Source: Nitrospira sp. (GTDB lineage: Bacteria; Pseudomonadota; Gammaproteobacteria; Acidiferrobacterales; SPGG2). From it: 34,687 bases of DNA. The translations under genes were made by a program, and so were the position numbers. The notes below the pieces were generated by a model. That model ran no database searches. It saw nothing but the letters and a program-made list of their open reading frames with translations, and was not told the origin of the DNA. Of this stretch, positions 25,588 to 33,139 are shown one piece after another. The stretch lies in NCBI GenBank assembly GCA_019456345.1, contig VRUB01000011.1, positions 1-34,687 on the forward strand, given 5' to 3'. Each line of letters begins with the position of its first letter. The first letter of the stretch is position 1.

Positions 25588-26688
25588 TCAGGCTGCGAAG
25601 TCCTTCAGGTGTACCGGCATGCGCCGTGCCCCCCACGTCCCGGGCTTGGCCTCAAATATGCCGGCGCACGGCGTTCCGCAAGCCTTGCAAGCGCCCTTTT
25701 CGTCCAGGTTCCAGGCCGTCAGCTCATACCAGTCGCGACCGATCAGTTTCTCACCGCATTGGTGGCAATAGGTACTGCCCCCTGCCTCGTCGTGGACATT
25801 GCCCGTATAGACGTAGCGCAGGCCATTCTTTATCGCGATCTTCCGCGCACGCGTAAGCGTCGACGCGGGTGTATGGGGATGGTCCATCATCTTCCAATCC
25901 GGGTGGAAGGCCGTGAAATGCCAGGGCACATCGGGCCCGAGGTTCTCGACGCCCCACTGCGTCATTTCCTCGAGCTCCTTGTCCGAGTCGTTCTCGCCTG
26001 GGATCAACAGGGTGGCGATCTCGAACCAGACGTCGGTCTCGTGCTTGAGATATCTCAGCGTGTCCAGCACCGGTTGCAGATGACCGCCACAGATCTTGTA
26101 GTAGAAATCCTCCGTGAACGCCTTCAGATCGACATTGGCGGCATCCATGTAGTCGAAGAACTCTTTACCGGCTCGCTCCGTAATGTAGCCGGCTGTGACC
26201 GCCACGGACTTGATGTCGTACTCGCGACAAGCCTTGGCCACGTCGATCGCATACTCCAGGAAAATGACCGGGTCGTTGTAGGTGTAGGCCACACTGCGGC
26301 ATCCCAGGCGGTGTGCCGCCTTGGCGATCTTCTCCGGTGATGCCTCATCGGCAAGCGTGTCGATCTCGCGGGACTTGCTGATGTCCCAGTTCTGACAGAA
26401 CTTGCATGCCAGATTGCAACCGGCGGTGCCAAAGGACAGGATTGGCGTACCGGGCAGGTAATGATTAAGCGGCTTCTTCTCGATCGGATCGATGCAGTAT
26501 CCGCTGGAACGCCCATAGGTGGTAAGGACGATTTGATCGTTCTGATTGGCGCGCACGAAACACAGTCCGCGCTGGCCTTGGCGTAGCTTGCAAAAGCGTG
26601 GGCAGACGTCACACTGTACGCGGCCATCCGCAAGCGTATGCCAGTAGCGGGTCGGTACGACCTTGCCCCAATCCTCTTGTTGCTTCAT
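25588..26688 (-). CDS. amrS: AmmeMemoRadiSam system radical SAM enzyme
   Basis: A protein of 366 residues. Its N-terminal motif QCDVCPRFCKLRQGQRGLCF is followed by the radical-SAM cluster site AGCNLACKFCQNWDIS (CxxxCxxC), then VAYTYNDPVIFLEYA and LIPGENDSDKELEEM. The C-terminal cysteine pairs YCHQCGEKLIG and ACKACGTPCAGIFE suggest a zinc-ribbon-like end. It belongs to the COG1180 family named AmmeMemoRadiSam, found with MEMO1-like and AMMECR1-like proteins. The reaction is not established in my knowledge. Partner genes lie divergently 288 bp away. Start ATG at 26688 (MKQQEDWG) is chosen over the frame reaching 26748. Confidence 0.92.
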   Translation of the reverse strand: MKQQEDWGKVVPTRYWHTLADGRVQCDVCPRFCKLRQGQRGLCFVRANQNDQIVLTTYGRSSGYCIDPIEKKPLNHYLPGTPILSFGTAGCNLACKFCQNWDISKSREIDTLADEASPEKIAKAAHRLGCRSVAYTYNDPVIFLEYAIDVAKACREYDIKSVAVTAGYITERAGKEFFDYMDAANVDLKAFTEDFYYKICGGHLQPVLDTLRYLKHETDVWFEIATLLIPGENDSDKELEEMTQWGVENLGPDVPWHFTAFHPDWKMMDHPHTPASTLTRARKIAIKNGLRYVYTGNVHDEAGGSTYCHQCGEKLIGRDWYELTAWNLDEKGACKACGTPCAGIFEAKPGTWGARRMPVHLKDFAA

Positions 26689-26976
26689 TGCAATCCTCGC
26701 CCAAGCGCATGGTGCGCTCGCACATGGGTCTCTGTATGGAGGCCGCAATGTCCGAATTCAGACCTCACGCCAACGGATACACCCGGCCGGTTCCCGGCGC
26801 GACACGCATCGTTACTTGCGCCCCGATTCAGGAATTGTTTTATCTATCAAATGCTTCGCGCCCCGCGAGCGGCGGCTTTTGTGGTACCGTGGAGATTACA
26901 GGTTACACCCATTGCTTGCAAAAATAACCGTCTGGCTGCATGTTTAGCGTTATCACACCCGCGCGAGGGCAAGACC
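26689..26976. promoter_or_regulatory. Divergent region between amrS and the MEMO1-like gene
   Basis: It must hold promoters for both directions. No clear sigma-70 pair was found by eye. It includes a possible small gene at 26748-26927. Confidence 0.4.
26748..26927 (+). CDS. Possible small ORF, 59 residues, unknown
   Basis: The frame begins MSEFRPHANGYTRPVPGATR, contains two Cys (IVTCAPIQ, GGFCGTVE) and ends YTHCLQK. It is supported mainly by a strong GGAGG placed seven bases before the ATG. No family is recognised, and it may also be a gene scrap. It lies 49 bp before the MEMO1-like gene and could be translated from the same message. Confidence 0.35.
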   Translation: MSEFRPHANGYTRPVPGATRIVTCAPIQELFYLSNASRPASGGFCGTVEITGYTHCLQK

Positions 26977-27762
26977 ATGACGGCTGTCAGGCGTCCGGCA
27001 GTAGCCGGTATGTTTTATCCGGCAGAGCGCAGCAGGCTGCAAGCGATGGTGGGGGAGTTCCTGAGCGACGCCCACACCAGCGGCTCTGTGCCGAAAGCGA
27101 TCATTGCCCCACATGCGGGCTACATTTACTCGGGTCCGGTGGCCGCCAGCGCCTACGCCTTGCTCGCCCCGGCACGTGAATCGATCACGCGGGTGGTGCT
27201 GCTGGGACCGGCACACCGCGCGCCACTAAGAGGCCTGGCACTGCCGAGCGCTGATCGCCTGGCTACCCCGCTGGGCGAGGTACCCGTGGACAAGGATGCC
27301 ATCGCCAAGATTGCCGGCCTGTCGCAGGTACAGGTCATGGATGAAGCGCACAGCGAGGAGCACAGCCTGGAGGTGCACTTGCCGTTTCTACAGACCGTCC
27401 TCGATCATTTCTCACTGGTGCCGCTGGCCGTCGGGAAAGCGGAGCCCGAGGAGGTCGGCGAGGTGCTGGAGCGCCTGTGGGATGGGCCGGAGACGCTCAT
27501 TGTTATCAGTTCCGACTTGAGTCATTACCATGATTACGATACCGCGCGACGCCTGGACAGCGCGACCTCCCGCGCCATCGAGCAGCTGCGACCGGACGAC
27601 ATCGGTTACGAGCAGGCGTGTGGCCGCATACCTATTAATGGGCTGCTCCATGTGGCGCGCAAGCGCGGGATGAAGGCCAAAACGGTTGATCTGCGAAGCT
27701 CGGGGGATACTGCGGGCCCGCGCGACCAGGTGGTCGGCTACGGTGCCTATGTCTTCGTGTAA
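26977..27762 (+). CDS. amrB: AmmeMemoRadiSam system protein B (MEMO1 family)
   Basis: A protein of 261 residues starting MTAVRRPAVAGMFYPAERSR. MEMO1 landmarks are APHAGYIYSGPVAASAYALL, LLGPAHRAPLRG, EEHSLEVHLPFLQ, ISSDLSHYHDYDTARRLD and YEQACGRIPINGLL. The two His (in PHAGY and GPAHR) and the Cys (in ACGR) match the residues reported to bind metal in human MEMO1 (His49, His81, Cys244). The fold is related to extradiol dioxygenases, and its role in bacteria is not settled. ATG at 26977 has GAGGGC upstream. Its stop lies 10 bp before the AMMECR1-like start, so the two are translated together, divergent from amrS. Confidence 0.93.
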   Translation: MTAVRRPAVAGMFYPAERSRLQAMVGEFLSDAHTSGSVPKAIIAPHAGYIYSGPVAASAYALLAPARESITRVVLLGPAHRAPLRGLALPSADRLATPLGEVPVDKDAIAKIAGLSQVQVMDEAHSEEHSLEVHLPFLQTVLDHFSLVPLAVGKAEPEEVGEVLERLWDGPETLIVISSDLSHYHDYDTARRLDSATSRAIEQLRPDDIGYEQACGRIPINGLLHVARKRGMKAKTVDLRSSGDTAGPRDQVVGYGAYVFV

Positions 27763-27772
27763 TACCGACTCG

Positions 27773-28324
27773 ATGCTGTCGCCCGCAGATCGGCAAGCGC
27801 TGTTGCAGCTTGCCGAAACGTCGATCAAGACCGGGCTTGGCGGCGACAGACTGCGTATCGATCCTGCGGAGTACTCCCCGAGCCTGCAGCAGCCCGGAGC
27901 CAGCTTTGTGACAATCAAGGTTCGTCACGAGCTTCGCGGTTGTATCGGAACACTGGAATGCGAACGGGTGCTGGCGATCGATGTCGTGCAAAACGCGTAT
28001 GCTGCGGCATTTCGCGATCCGCGTTTTTCACCTTTGACCGCGCCGGAGTTCGAGCACTTGCATGTGCACGTCTCGGTATTGGGTCGCCCGGAGTCCATAG
28101 AGTTCGCCTCCGAGCGCGACCTGATCCAACAACTGCGACCCGGCGTTGACGGTGTCATTTTGCAGGAGGGATCGTATCGGGCCACGTTCCTGCCGGCCGT
28201 GTGGGAGTCGTTGCCGGATCCCAACGAGTTCATGCAGCAACTCAAATGCAAGGCGGGGCTGTCCGCGGATCACTGGTCTGACAAGATCACGGTGCAGCGC
28301 TACACCACGGAGAGCATTCCCTAG
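27773..28324 (+). CDS. amrA: AmmeMemoRadiSam system protein A (AMMECR1 family)
   Basis: A protein of 183 residues starting MLSPADRQALLQLAETSIKT. The AMMECR1 core is KVRHELRGCIGTLECERVLA, with the invariant LRGCIG, followed by AAAFRDPRFSPL and, near the end, ATFLPAVWESLPDPNEFMQQ LKCKAGL. An alternative ATG at 27749 overlaps the MEMO1-like stop. I prefer 27773 because family members begin just before the LSPxERxxLL helix, but neither has a good ribosome site, which suggests coupling to the upstream gene. Function is unknown. It is the third member of the AmmeMemoRadiSam set. Confidence 0.92.
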   Translation: MLSPADRQALLQLAETSIKTGLGGDRLRIDPAEYSPSLQQPGASFVTIKVRHELRGCIGTLECERVLAIDVVQNAYAAAFRDPRFSPLTAPEFEHLHVHVSVLGRPESIEFASERDLIQQLRPGVDGVILQEGSYRATFLPAVWESLPDPNEFMQQLKCKAGLSADHWSDKITVQRYTTESIP

Positions 28325-28774
28325 CTTTGCACCGGTTTGTGGATGCCTGCCTGACGTCACGGTCGATGGATCCCGGCGATACCGAGTGTCGAAAATGGCG
28401 CAATCTCAAACGCCAGCGACCGCCCGAGATCGAAATAGCGGGGCTGGGGCAAGAATCGGTTTGGGATTACCCGCGACCGTCGAGGGTGGAGATAGTGCTC
28501 AGTTGTCAGTACTTGTGTTCCTCGCCCCTTGCTACTTGCAACTGAAGTTTATCTACTCGCAACCCGCTACTCGCTACTGCGGTTCTACTACTTGTCACTT
28601 GCAACTGAAGTCGCGCCTCACGCTTCACGGACCATGGTCCTCTGTCCCCGGTCCTTGCTGTATCAGTTCCTTGCCACTTGGTACTTGTAACTTGCTACTG
28701 TAGTTATCACTCCCGCCTCACCAAATTCCCTCCCCCAGATCGGGGAAGGGTTAGGGAGGGGGGGGATTCACGGA
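28325..28774. repeat. 450-bp gap with decayed heptamer-like repeats and a GC hairpin
   Basis: From about 28505 to 28705 the words CTACTTG, ACTTGCAACTGAAGT, CTACTCGC and TTGCTACTG recur irregularly (for example ACTTGCAACTGAAGT at 28535 and 28597). At 28726-28770 CCCTCCCCC pairs with GGGGAAGGG and GGGAGGG. No gene is seen. A shorter stretch of the same flavour (GGCTGGTAGCTAGTAGCGAGG) lies at 16384-16404. Confidence 0.65.
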
Positions 28775-29959
28775 TCACGAACTCCCCGGCGCGACGATTT
28801 TCAGGATCGCGCCGGATCCGTGATCGACGACATACAGCTCGTGCTGCTGGTCTTCGCCGAAGCTGCTGATGGCGTGAGATGTGTCGAGGAGTTTTCGCTG
28901 TCGTGTCACTCGGTGTCCGTCGTAGCGCAAGCCCCAGATACGCTGCGTGACATAATCTCCGTAGATGTAAACGCCGCACAGACCCGGGATAGCGTTGCCG
29001 CGATACACGAAGCCACCGGTAATGGAGAACCCCTCCGGGTGCAGGTAGGTGAAGATCGGCGGCGCCAGGCCGCTTGAATCACACTGTCTGTTGACCGCAG
29101 GCGTGCAGATGTTCCCTTCCATGATGTTCCAGCCGTAATTGCGGCCGCGCTCGATGACGTCGATCTCCTCGGCCCGGTCCTGTCCTACGTCGGCGAGATA
29201 AAGGCGCCCGGTGCCGGCATCGAAGGAAAATCGCCAAGGGTTTCTTAGCCCGTACGCCCATAGCTCGGCGCGATGGCGTGGCTTGCCGATGAAAGGGTTG
29301 TCGGCGGGAATCCCGTAGGGGAGAGTGGTTCCGGTACGGTTCACATCGATTCGCAGCAGCGCGCCGAGCAGAGTATTCGGATTCTGGCCATTTTCGTGTG
29401 GATCGTTGGCGCCGCCGCCGTCTCCCATACCGATATAAAGATAACCATCGGGACCGAAGACGAGCTGCCCGCCGTTGTGGTTCGCGAACGGCTGCGCGAT
29501 TTTCAGCAGGACCCGTTCATTTTGCGAGTTCGCCCGGCCGGGCGCGGTGCGCTTGAATTGTGCCACGACCGTGCGCAGCCCGTTCTCGCGCGTGGTGTAG
29601 TCGACGTAGAACCGCCTGTTGTTCTGGTACTGCGGGTGGAACGCCACGCTCAGGAGCCCTTTCTCCCCGCCGCTGTTCACGCGCTCCCGAATGTCGAGGA
29701 ACGGTTCAGTGCGCAACACGCCGCGATCGATCACGCGTATGACACCCCGCTGCTCCACGACGAATAATCGTCCGGTGGCATCGCCGGCATGGGTCAGCTG
29801 CACGGGCTCGTTAAGGCCGTCGACCAGCTCTTGCAGCGCAATAGGCGGGATCGGGCGATCGGGTCCCGGATCGGCACACGCGGCCGCCACGGCCGCCTCA
29901 ACGAAAAGCACCGGGAATGAACCCAGGAATAGTAAGACTATCAGCCGAGCGGTCGTCAT
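28775..29959 (-). CDS. PQQ-dependent sugar dehydrogenase (soluble aldose dehydrogenase type)
   Basis: A 394-residue protein with a signal peptide (LIVLLFLGSFPVLFVEAAVA). The six-bladed propeller family signs are GLNEPVQLTHAGD, LFVVEQRGVIRVI, GEKGLLSVAFHPQY, NHNGGQLVFGPDGYLYIGMG, GLRNPWRFSFD, LADVGQDRAEEIDVI and GRNYGWNIMEG. The NHNGG His is the expected catalytic base, and PQQ and calcium sites lie in the following loops. It would oxidise aldoses in the periplasm and pass electrons to the respiratory chain. Whether the cell makes PQQ cannot be seen here. The cysteines in GNICTPAVNRQCDSSG and IPGLCGVY may form disulfides. Confidence 0.9.
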   Translation of the reverse strand: MTTARLIVLLFLGSFPVLFVEAAVAAACADPGPDRPIPPIALQELVDGLNEPVQLTHAGDATGRLFVVEQRGVIRVIDRGVLRTEPFLDIRERVNSGGEKGLLSVAFHPQYQNNRRFYVDYTTRENGLRTVVAQFKRTAPGRANSQNERVLLKIAQPFANHNGGQLVFGPDGYLYIGMGDGGGANDPHENGQNPNTLLGALLRIDVNRTGTTLPYGIPADNPFIGKPRHRAELWAYGLRNPWRFSFDAGTGRLYLADVGQDRAEEIDVIERGRNYGWNIMEGNICTPAVNRQCDSSGLAPPIFTYLHPEGFSITGGFVYRGNAIPGLCGVYIYGDYVTQRIWGLRYDGHRVTRQRKLLDTSHAISSFGEDQQHELYVVDHGSGAILKIVAPGSS

Positions 29960-30273
29960 AGTTGCTGTGGCAGATCCGTTCAGGAGACCGCTTCAGGCGC
30001 GCGCCCGCGGGCAGGTCCGAGGATAGTCGTGATCATGTCCAACGGGATATTCTACCGGCTACAGTGCAATTCCCCGTAGCGGGGCGGCCGCCGCGAACGG
30101 TCTTGAAAAACGGGCCGGGCGCGGGCAAAGCGCTTTTTCTGTCTTACCGGCGCGGGGTGGGTGCCACCGGGGGTCGCGCCAATCCCGGGAAGGCTCCGTG
30201 GGGCTGACTTGTCAATGCGCAAGGGGGAAAGTACTATGCGGCGTGCAAACCCAAGAGTAAGGTCCCCGACGCG
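29960..30273. other. 314-bp divergent gap, no gene seen
   Basis: It lies between the minus-strand sugar dehydrogenase and dapA. A small hairpin CCCCGTAGCGGGG stands near 30071-30083. Promoters for both sides are expected, but none was clear enough to place. Confidence 0.4.
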
Positions 30274-31152
30274 ATGTTTCACGGCAGCATGGTCGCCCTG
30301 GTCACGCCGATGCGGGAGGACGGGTCGGTAGATCTTCCCGCTCTGCACCGGTTGATCGATTTCCACATCGAAAACGGTACAAACGCCATCGTGGCGGTGG
30401 GCACCACCGGTGAGTCCGCCACGCTGGAGGTCGATGAGCATTGCCAGGTCATCCGCGAAACGGTGCAGCACGTCAATGGCCGCATTCCGGTCATTGCCGG
30501 GACCGGCGCCAACTCCACCTCCGAGGCCATTGAGCTTACCCGCTACGCGCATGAGGCGCGGGCCGATGCCTGCTTGCTGGTGACGCCATACTATAATAAG
30601 CCGACACAGGAAGGTCTGTACCGGCATTTCAAGGCCATCGCCGAAGCGGTACCCATTTCACAGATCTTGTACAACGTGCCGGGCCGTACCGCATGCGACA
30701 TGCTGCCCGAGACTGTCATTCGACTTAGCCCCATTCCCAATATTGTCGGAATCAAGGAGGCGACCGGCAAGATCGAGCGCGCAACACAGATCACCGAGGC
30801 ATGTGGCGAGGCGTTGGACGTTTACTCGGGTGACGACGCGACTGCGTTGGACCTGATTCTTGCCGGGGGCAAAGGAGACATCTCGGTAACGGCCAACGTT
30901 GCTCCCCGGCTAATGAGCCAGATGTGTGAAGCCGCGCTGAACGGAGACGGAGAGGAGGCGCGTGCCATTAATGCTCGTTTGATGAATCTGCACAAAAAGC
31001 TGTTCGTGGAGTCGAACCCAATACCGGTGAAGTGGGCGCTAAAAGAAATGGGGATCATTGAGGGCGGCATCCGCTTGCCGTTGACCCCGCTCGCAAGCGA
31101 GTACCACGAGCCGGTACGCCAGGCATTACGCAGTGCCGGCGTCATTAGCTAG
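30274..31152 (+). CDS. dapA: 4-hydroxy-tetrahydrodipicolinate synthase
   Basis: A 292-residue protein, the usual length. It begins [20 protein letters not shown]. Active-site features are [39 protein letters not shown], the Tyr of ILYNVPGRT and the Schiff-base Lys of VGIKEATG. It condenses pyruvate with aspartate semialdehyde, the first step toward diaminopimelate and lysine. It opens the dapA-bamC-MBL-purL run. The dapA-bamC adjacency is typical of gammaproteobacteria. Confidence 0.97.
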   Translation: MFHGSMVALVTPMREDGSVDLPALHRLIDFHIENGTNAIVAVGTTGESATLEVDEHCQVIRETVQHVNGRIPVIAGTGANSTSEAIELTRYAHEARADACLLVTPYYNKPTQEGLYRHFKAIAEAVPISQILYNVPGRTACDMLPETVIRLSPIPNIVGIKEATGKIERATQITEACGEALDVYSGDDATALDLILAGGKGDISVTANVAPRLMSQMCEAALNGDGEEARAINARLMNLHKKLFVESNPIPVKWALKEMGIIEGGIRLPLTPLASEYHEPVRQALRSAGVIS

Positions 31153-31182
31153 ATTGATTTGGAGCTTCGTCGCCGGCCTAGC

Positions 31183-32310
31183 ATGAAGACAACTAGCTTC
31201 ACACTAGCCCTGGTCATGTTCTTCGTGCTTGCCGTAGTAAGCGGGTGTGGCGGCAAGAAAGGCACTAAGATCGATTACGAGGCGGCGCGGACGCTGCCCC
31301 CGCTGGAGATTCCGCCGGACCTCAGCAGCCTGCCGCCCGATACGCATACCTCCACCTCTGGTGGTTCATCCGGTGCGGCGACCTACTCGCAGTTCGAAAA
31401 GGAGCAGCAACGCAAGCAGGGCCCCAAGTATGCGGGCTTGCTTCCCGAGTTTCAGAATGTGCGGCTGGTGCGCGCGGGGAGTGAGCGTTGGCTGGTCATA
31501 AACGAGACGCCGGACAAGCTGTGGCCACAGCTTCTCGATTTCATAGACAAGATGGGCCTGTCGATCTCCAAGCAGGAGCCGGCGGCCGGCATCATGCAGA
31601 CCAACTGGGCCGAAAACCGCGCCGGTGCCGGCGGAGGGGTCGAGCGATTCTTCTCCAAGATCACGGGTCAGGGCGCCGGCACCGGTCTGCGCGACCGCTA
31701 TCGCATCCGGCTGGAGCGGGGTGAGCAGCCGGGGACCACCGAGATCTTCCTTACTCACCGCGGCGTGCAAAGTGTGGTTGTGCAGGACACGGGTCCGGTC
31801 GACCTCACCGGGCGCGAGCTTCAAGGCCGATCGGCGTGGATACCGCGCCCGAGCGATCCGGAGCTCGAAGCGCAGATGCTGCGCCTGCTCATGGTGCACC
31901 TGGGGACCACGCCTTCGCGGGCCAAGGCGATTATCGCGTCCGCGCAACCGGTGCCGGACCGGGCCAAGCTGATTCGCACGGCGAATGGCTATCCGTATCT
32001 GACCGTGGCAGACACTCGCGAACGTGCCTGGCGTCGTGTCGGGTTGTCGCTCGATCGAATCGGTTTCACGGTCGAAGACCGCGACCGTTCCAAGTGGACC
32101 TACTACGTACGCTACATTGACCCCGGCGAAGAGGGTAAAAAGAAAAAGAAGAAAAAGAAGAAAAAGCTTCAACAGAAGACCGAGTATCAGATTGCATTGC
32201 AATCAGTAGACGACGGCACCAAGGTCGAGGTTCTGGATAATGACGGCAAGCCCGAGGCCTCCAAGACGAGCGAGCAGATCCTGAGCCTGCTCTATGAACA
32301 GCTCAAGTGA
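31183..32310 (+). CDS. bamC: Outer membrane assembly lipoprotein BamC, with an internal lysine tract
   Basis: A protein of 375 residues. Its lipoprotein signal MKTTSFTLALVMFFVLAVVS ends in GCGG, placing the lipidated Cys after VVSG. The unstructured N-terminal segment with LEIPPDLSSLP (the BamD-binding lasso) is followed by the first helix-grip domain (RWLVINETPDKLWPQLLDFI) and the second (YPYLTVADTRERAWRRVGLS). In the loop of the second domain, after RYIDPGEEG, come ten lysines in a row (about 32137-32166), where relatives have a mixed acidic/hydrophobic loop. ATG at 31183 is chosen because it starts the signal peptide. BamC is part of the BAM complex that inserts outer membrane proteins. 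Confidence 0.93.
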   Translation: MKTTSFTLALVMFFVLAVVSGCGGKKGTKIDYEAARTLPPLEIPPDLSSLPPDTHTSTSGGSSGAATYSQFEKEQQRKQGPKYAGLLPEFQNVRLVRAGSERWLVINETPDKLWPQLLDFIDKMGLSISKQEPAAGIMQTNWAENRAGAGGGVERFFSKITGQGAGTGLRDRYRIRLERGEQPGTTEIFLTHRGVQSVVVQDTGPVDLTGRELQGRSAWIPRPSDPELEAQMLRLLMVHLGTTPSRAKAIIASAQPVPDRAKLIRTANGYPYLTVADTRERAWRRVGLSLDRIGFTVEDRDRSKWTYYVRYIDPGEEGKKKKKKKKKKLQQKTEYQIALQSVDDGTKVEVLDNDGKPEASKTSEQILSLLYEQLK

Positions 32311-32347
32311 ACACGGTAGGTAGGGACTGACCACCCAGACCGCTGTC

Positions 32348-33127
32348 ATGCGTTTCGCGTGCCTCGGCAGTGGCAGCCGGGGCAATGCTTTTCTGGTCGA
32401 GTGCGGCGACACCACCCTGATGATAGACTGCGGGCTGTCGCTCAAGACCACCCTGGAGCGCATGGCTCGCCTGGGCAAGACAGCAGATAGTCTCAGCGCT
32501 ATTCTCCTGACCCATGAACATCATGATCACGTGAAAGGCGTCGGGCTGCTCGCCCGTCGCTTCGGCCTGGCGGTATGGATGACAGCGGGCACCTTTCGCC
32601 AATGCGCGGAGCGCGCGGGCGCACTGCCGCGGGTCGAGCTGTTCAGCCCCCACGGAGCCTTCGAGATTGACGATGTCATGGTGACACCTTTTCCCGTTCC
32701 CCACGATGCCAGCGAGCCTAGCCAGTTCGTGCTGTCCAATGGGGCGGTAAGATTGGGCATACTGACCGATACCGGCAGCAGCACGCCACACATCGAGGAT
32801 GCCCTGCAGGGCTGCGACGGGTTGATCGTGGAGTGCAATCATGACCGGGACATGTTGCTGAGCGGCCCGTACCCCGAGCCACTGAAAACGCGGATCGCCG
32901 GCGCTTACGGGCACCTGGATAATGTCGCCGCGGCCGAGTTGTTGGCGCGCGTCGACCCCGGTAACTTGCAGCACATCGTGGCGGCGCATCTGAGCGGCGC
33001 GAACAACACGCCGGCGTTGGCTCGTATCGCATTGAGCGAGGCCGTGGGGTGCACGCCGGATTGGATACAGGTCGCCGATCAGGAAGACGGCCTCGCCTGG
33101 TGCGCGCTCTCATCGAACTGGGTCTAG
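32348..33127 (+). CDS. MBL-fold metallohydrolase (YycJ/WalJ-like)
   Basis: A 259-residue protein beginning MRFACLGSGSRGNAFLVECG. The metal-binding motif is LLTHEHHDHVKGVGLLARRF, with further ligands in TDTGSSTPHIEDAL (Asp), IVECNHDRDMLL and GHLDN or AAHLSG (His). It belongs to the YycJ-type branch of metallo-beta-lactamase-fold enzymes, some of which act as 5' exonucleases. Its place between bamC and purL is shared by several gammaproteobacteria. The start is 38 bp after bamC and the stop is 12 bp before purL, so the four genes look like one operon. Unlike the 11114 gene this one keeps all its metal ligands. Confidence 0.9.
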   Translation: MRFACLGSGSRGNAFLVECGDTTLMIDCGLSLKTTLERMARLGKTADSLSAILLTHEHHDHVKGVGLLARRFGLAVWMTAGTFRQCAERAGALPRVELFSPHGAFEIDDVMVTPFPVPHDASEPSQFVLSNGAVRLGILTDTGSSTPHIEDALQGCDGLIVECNHDRDMLLSGPYPEPLKTRIAGAYGHLDNVAAAELLARVDPGNLQHIVAAHLSGANNTPALARIALSEAVGCTPDWIQVADQEDGLAWCALSSNWV

Positions 33128-33139
33128 CGGACTTACATC

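Noticed and set aside
28505-28705. Recurrent words considered as a CRISPR array
   Set aside because: Units are short (7-15 bp), irregularly spaced and variable, with no equal spacers and no cas genes.
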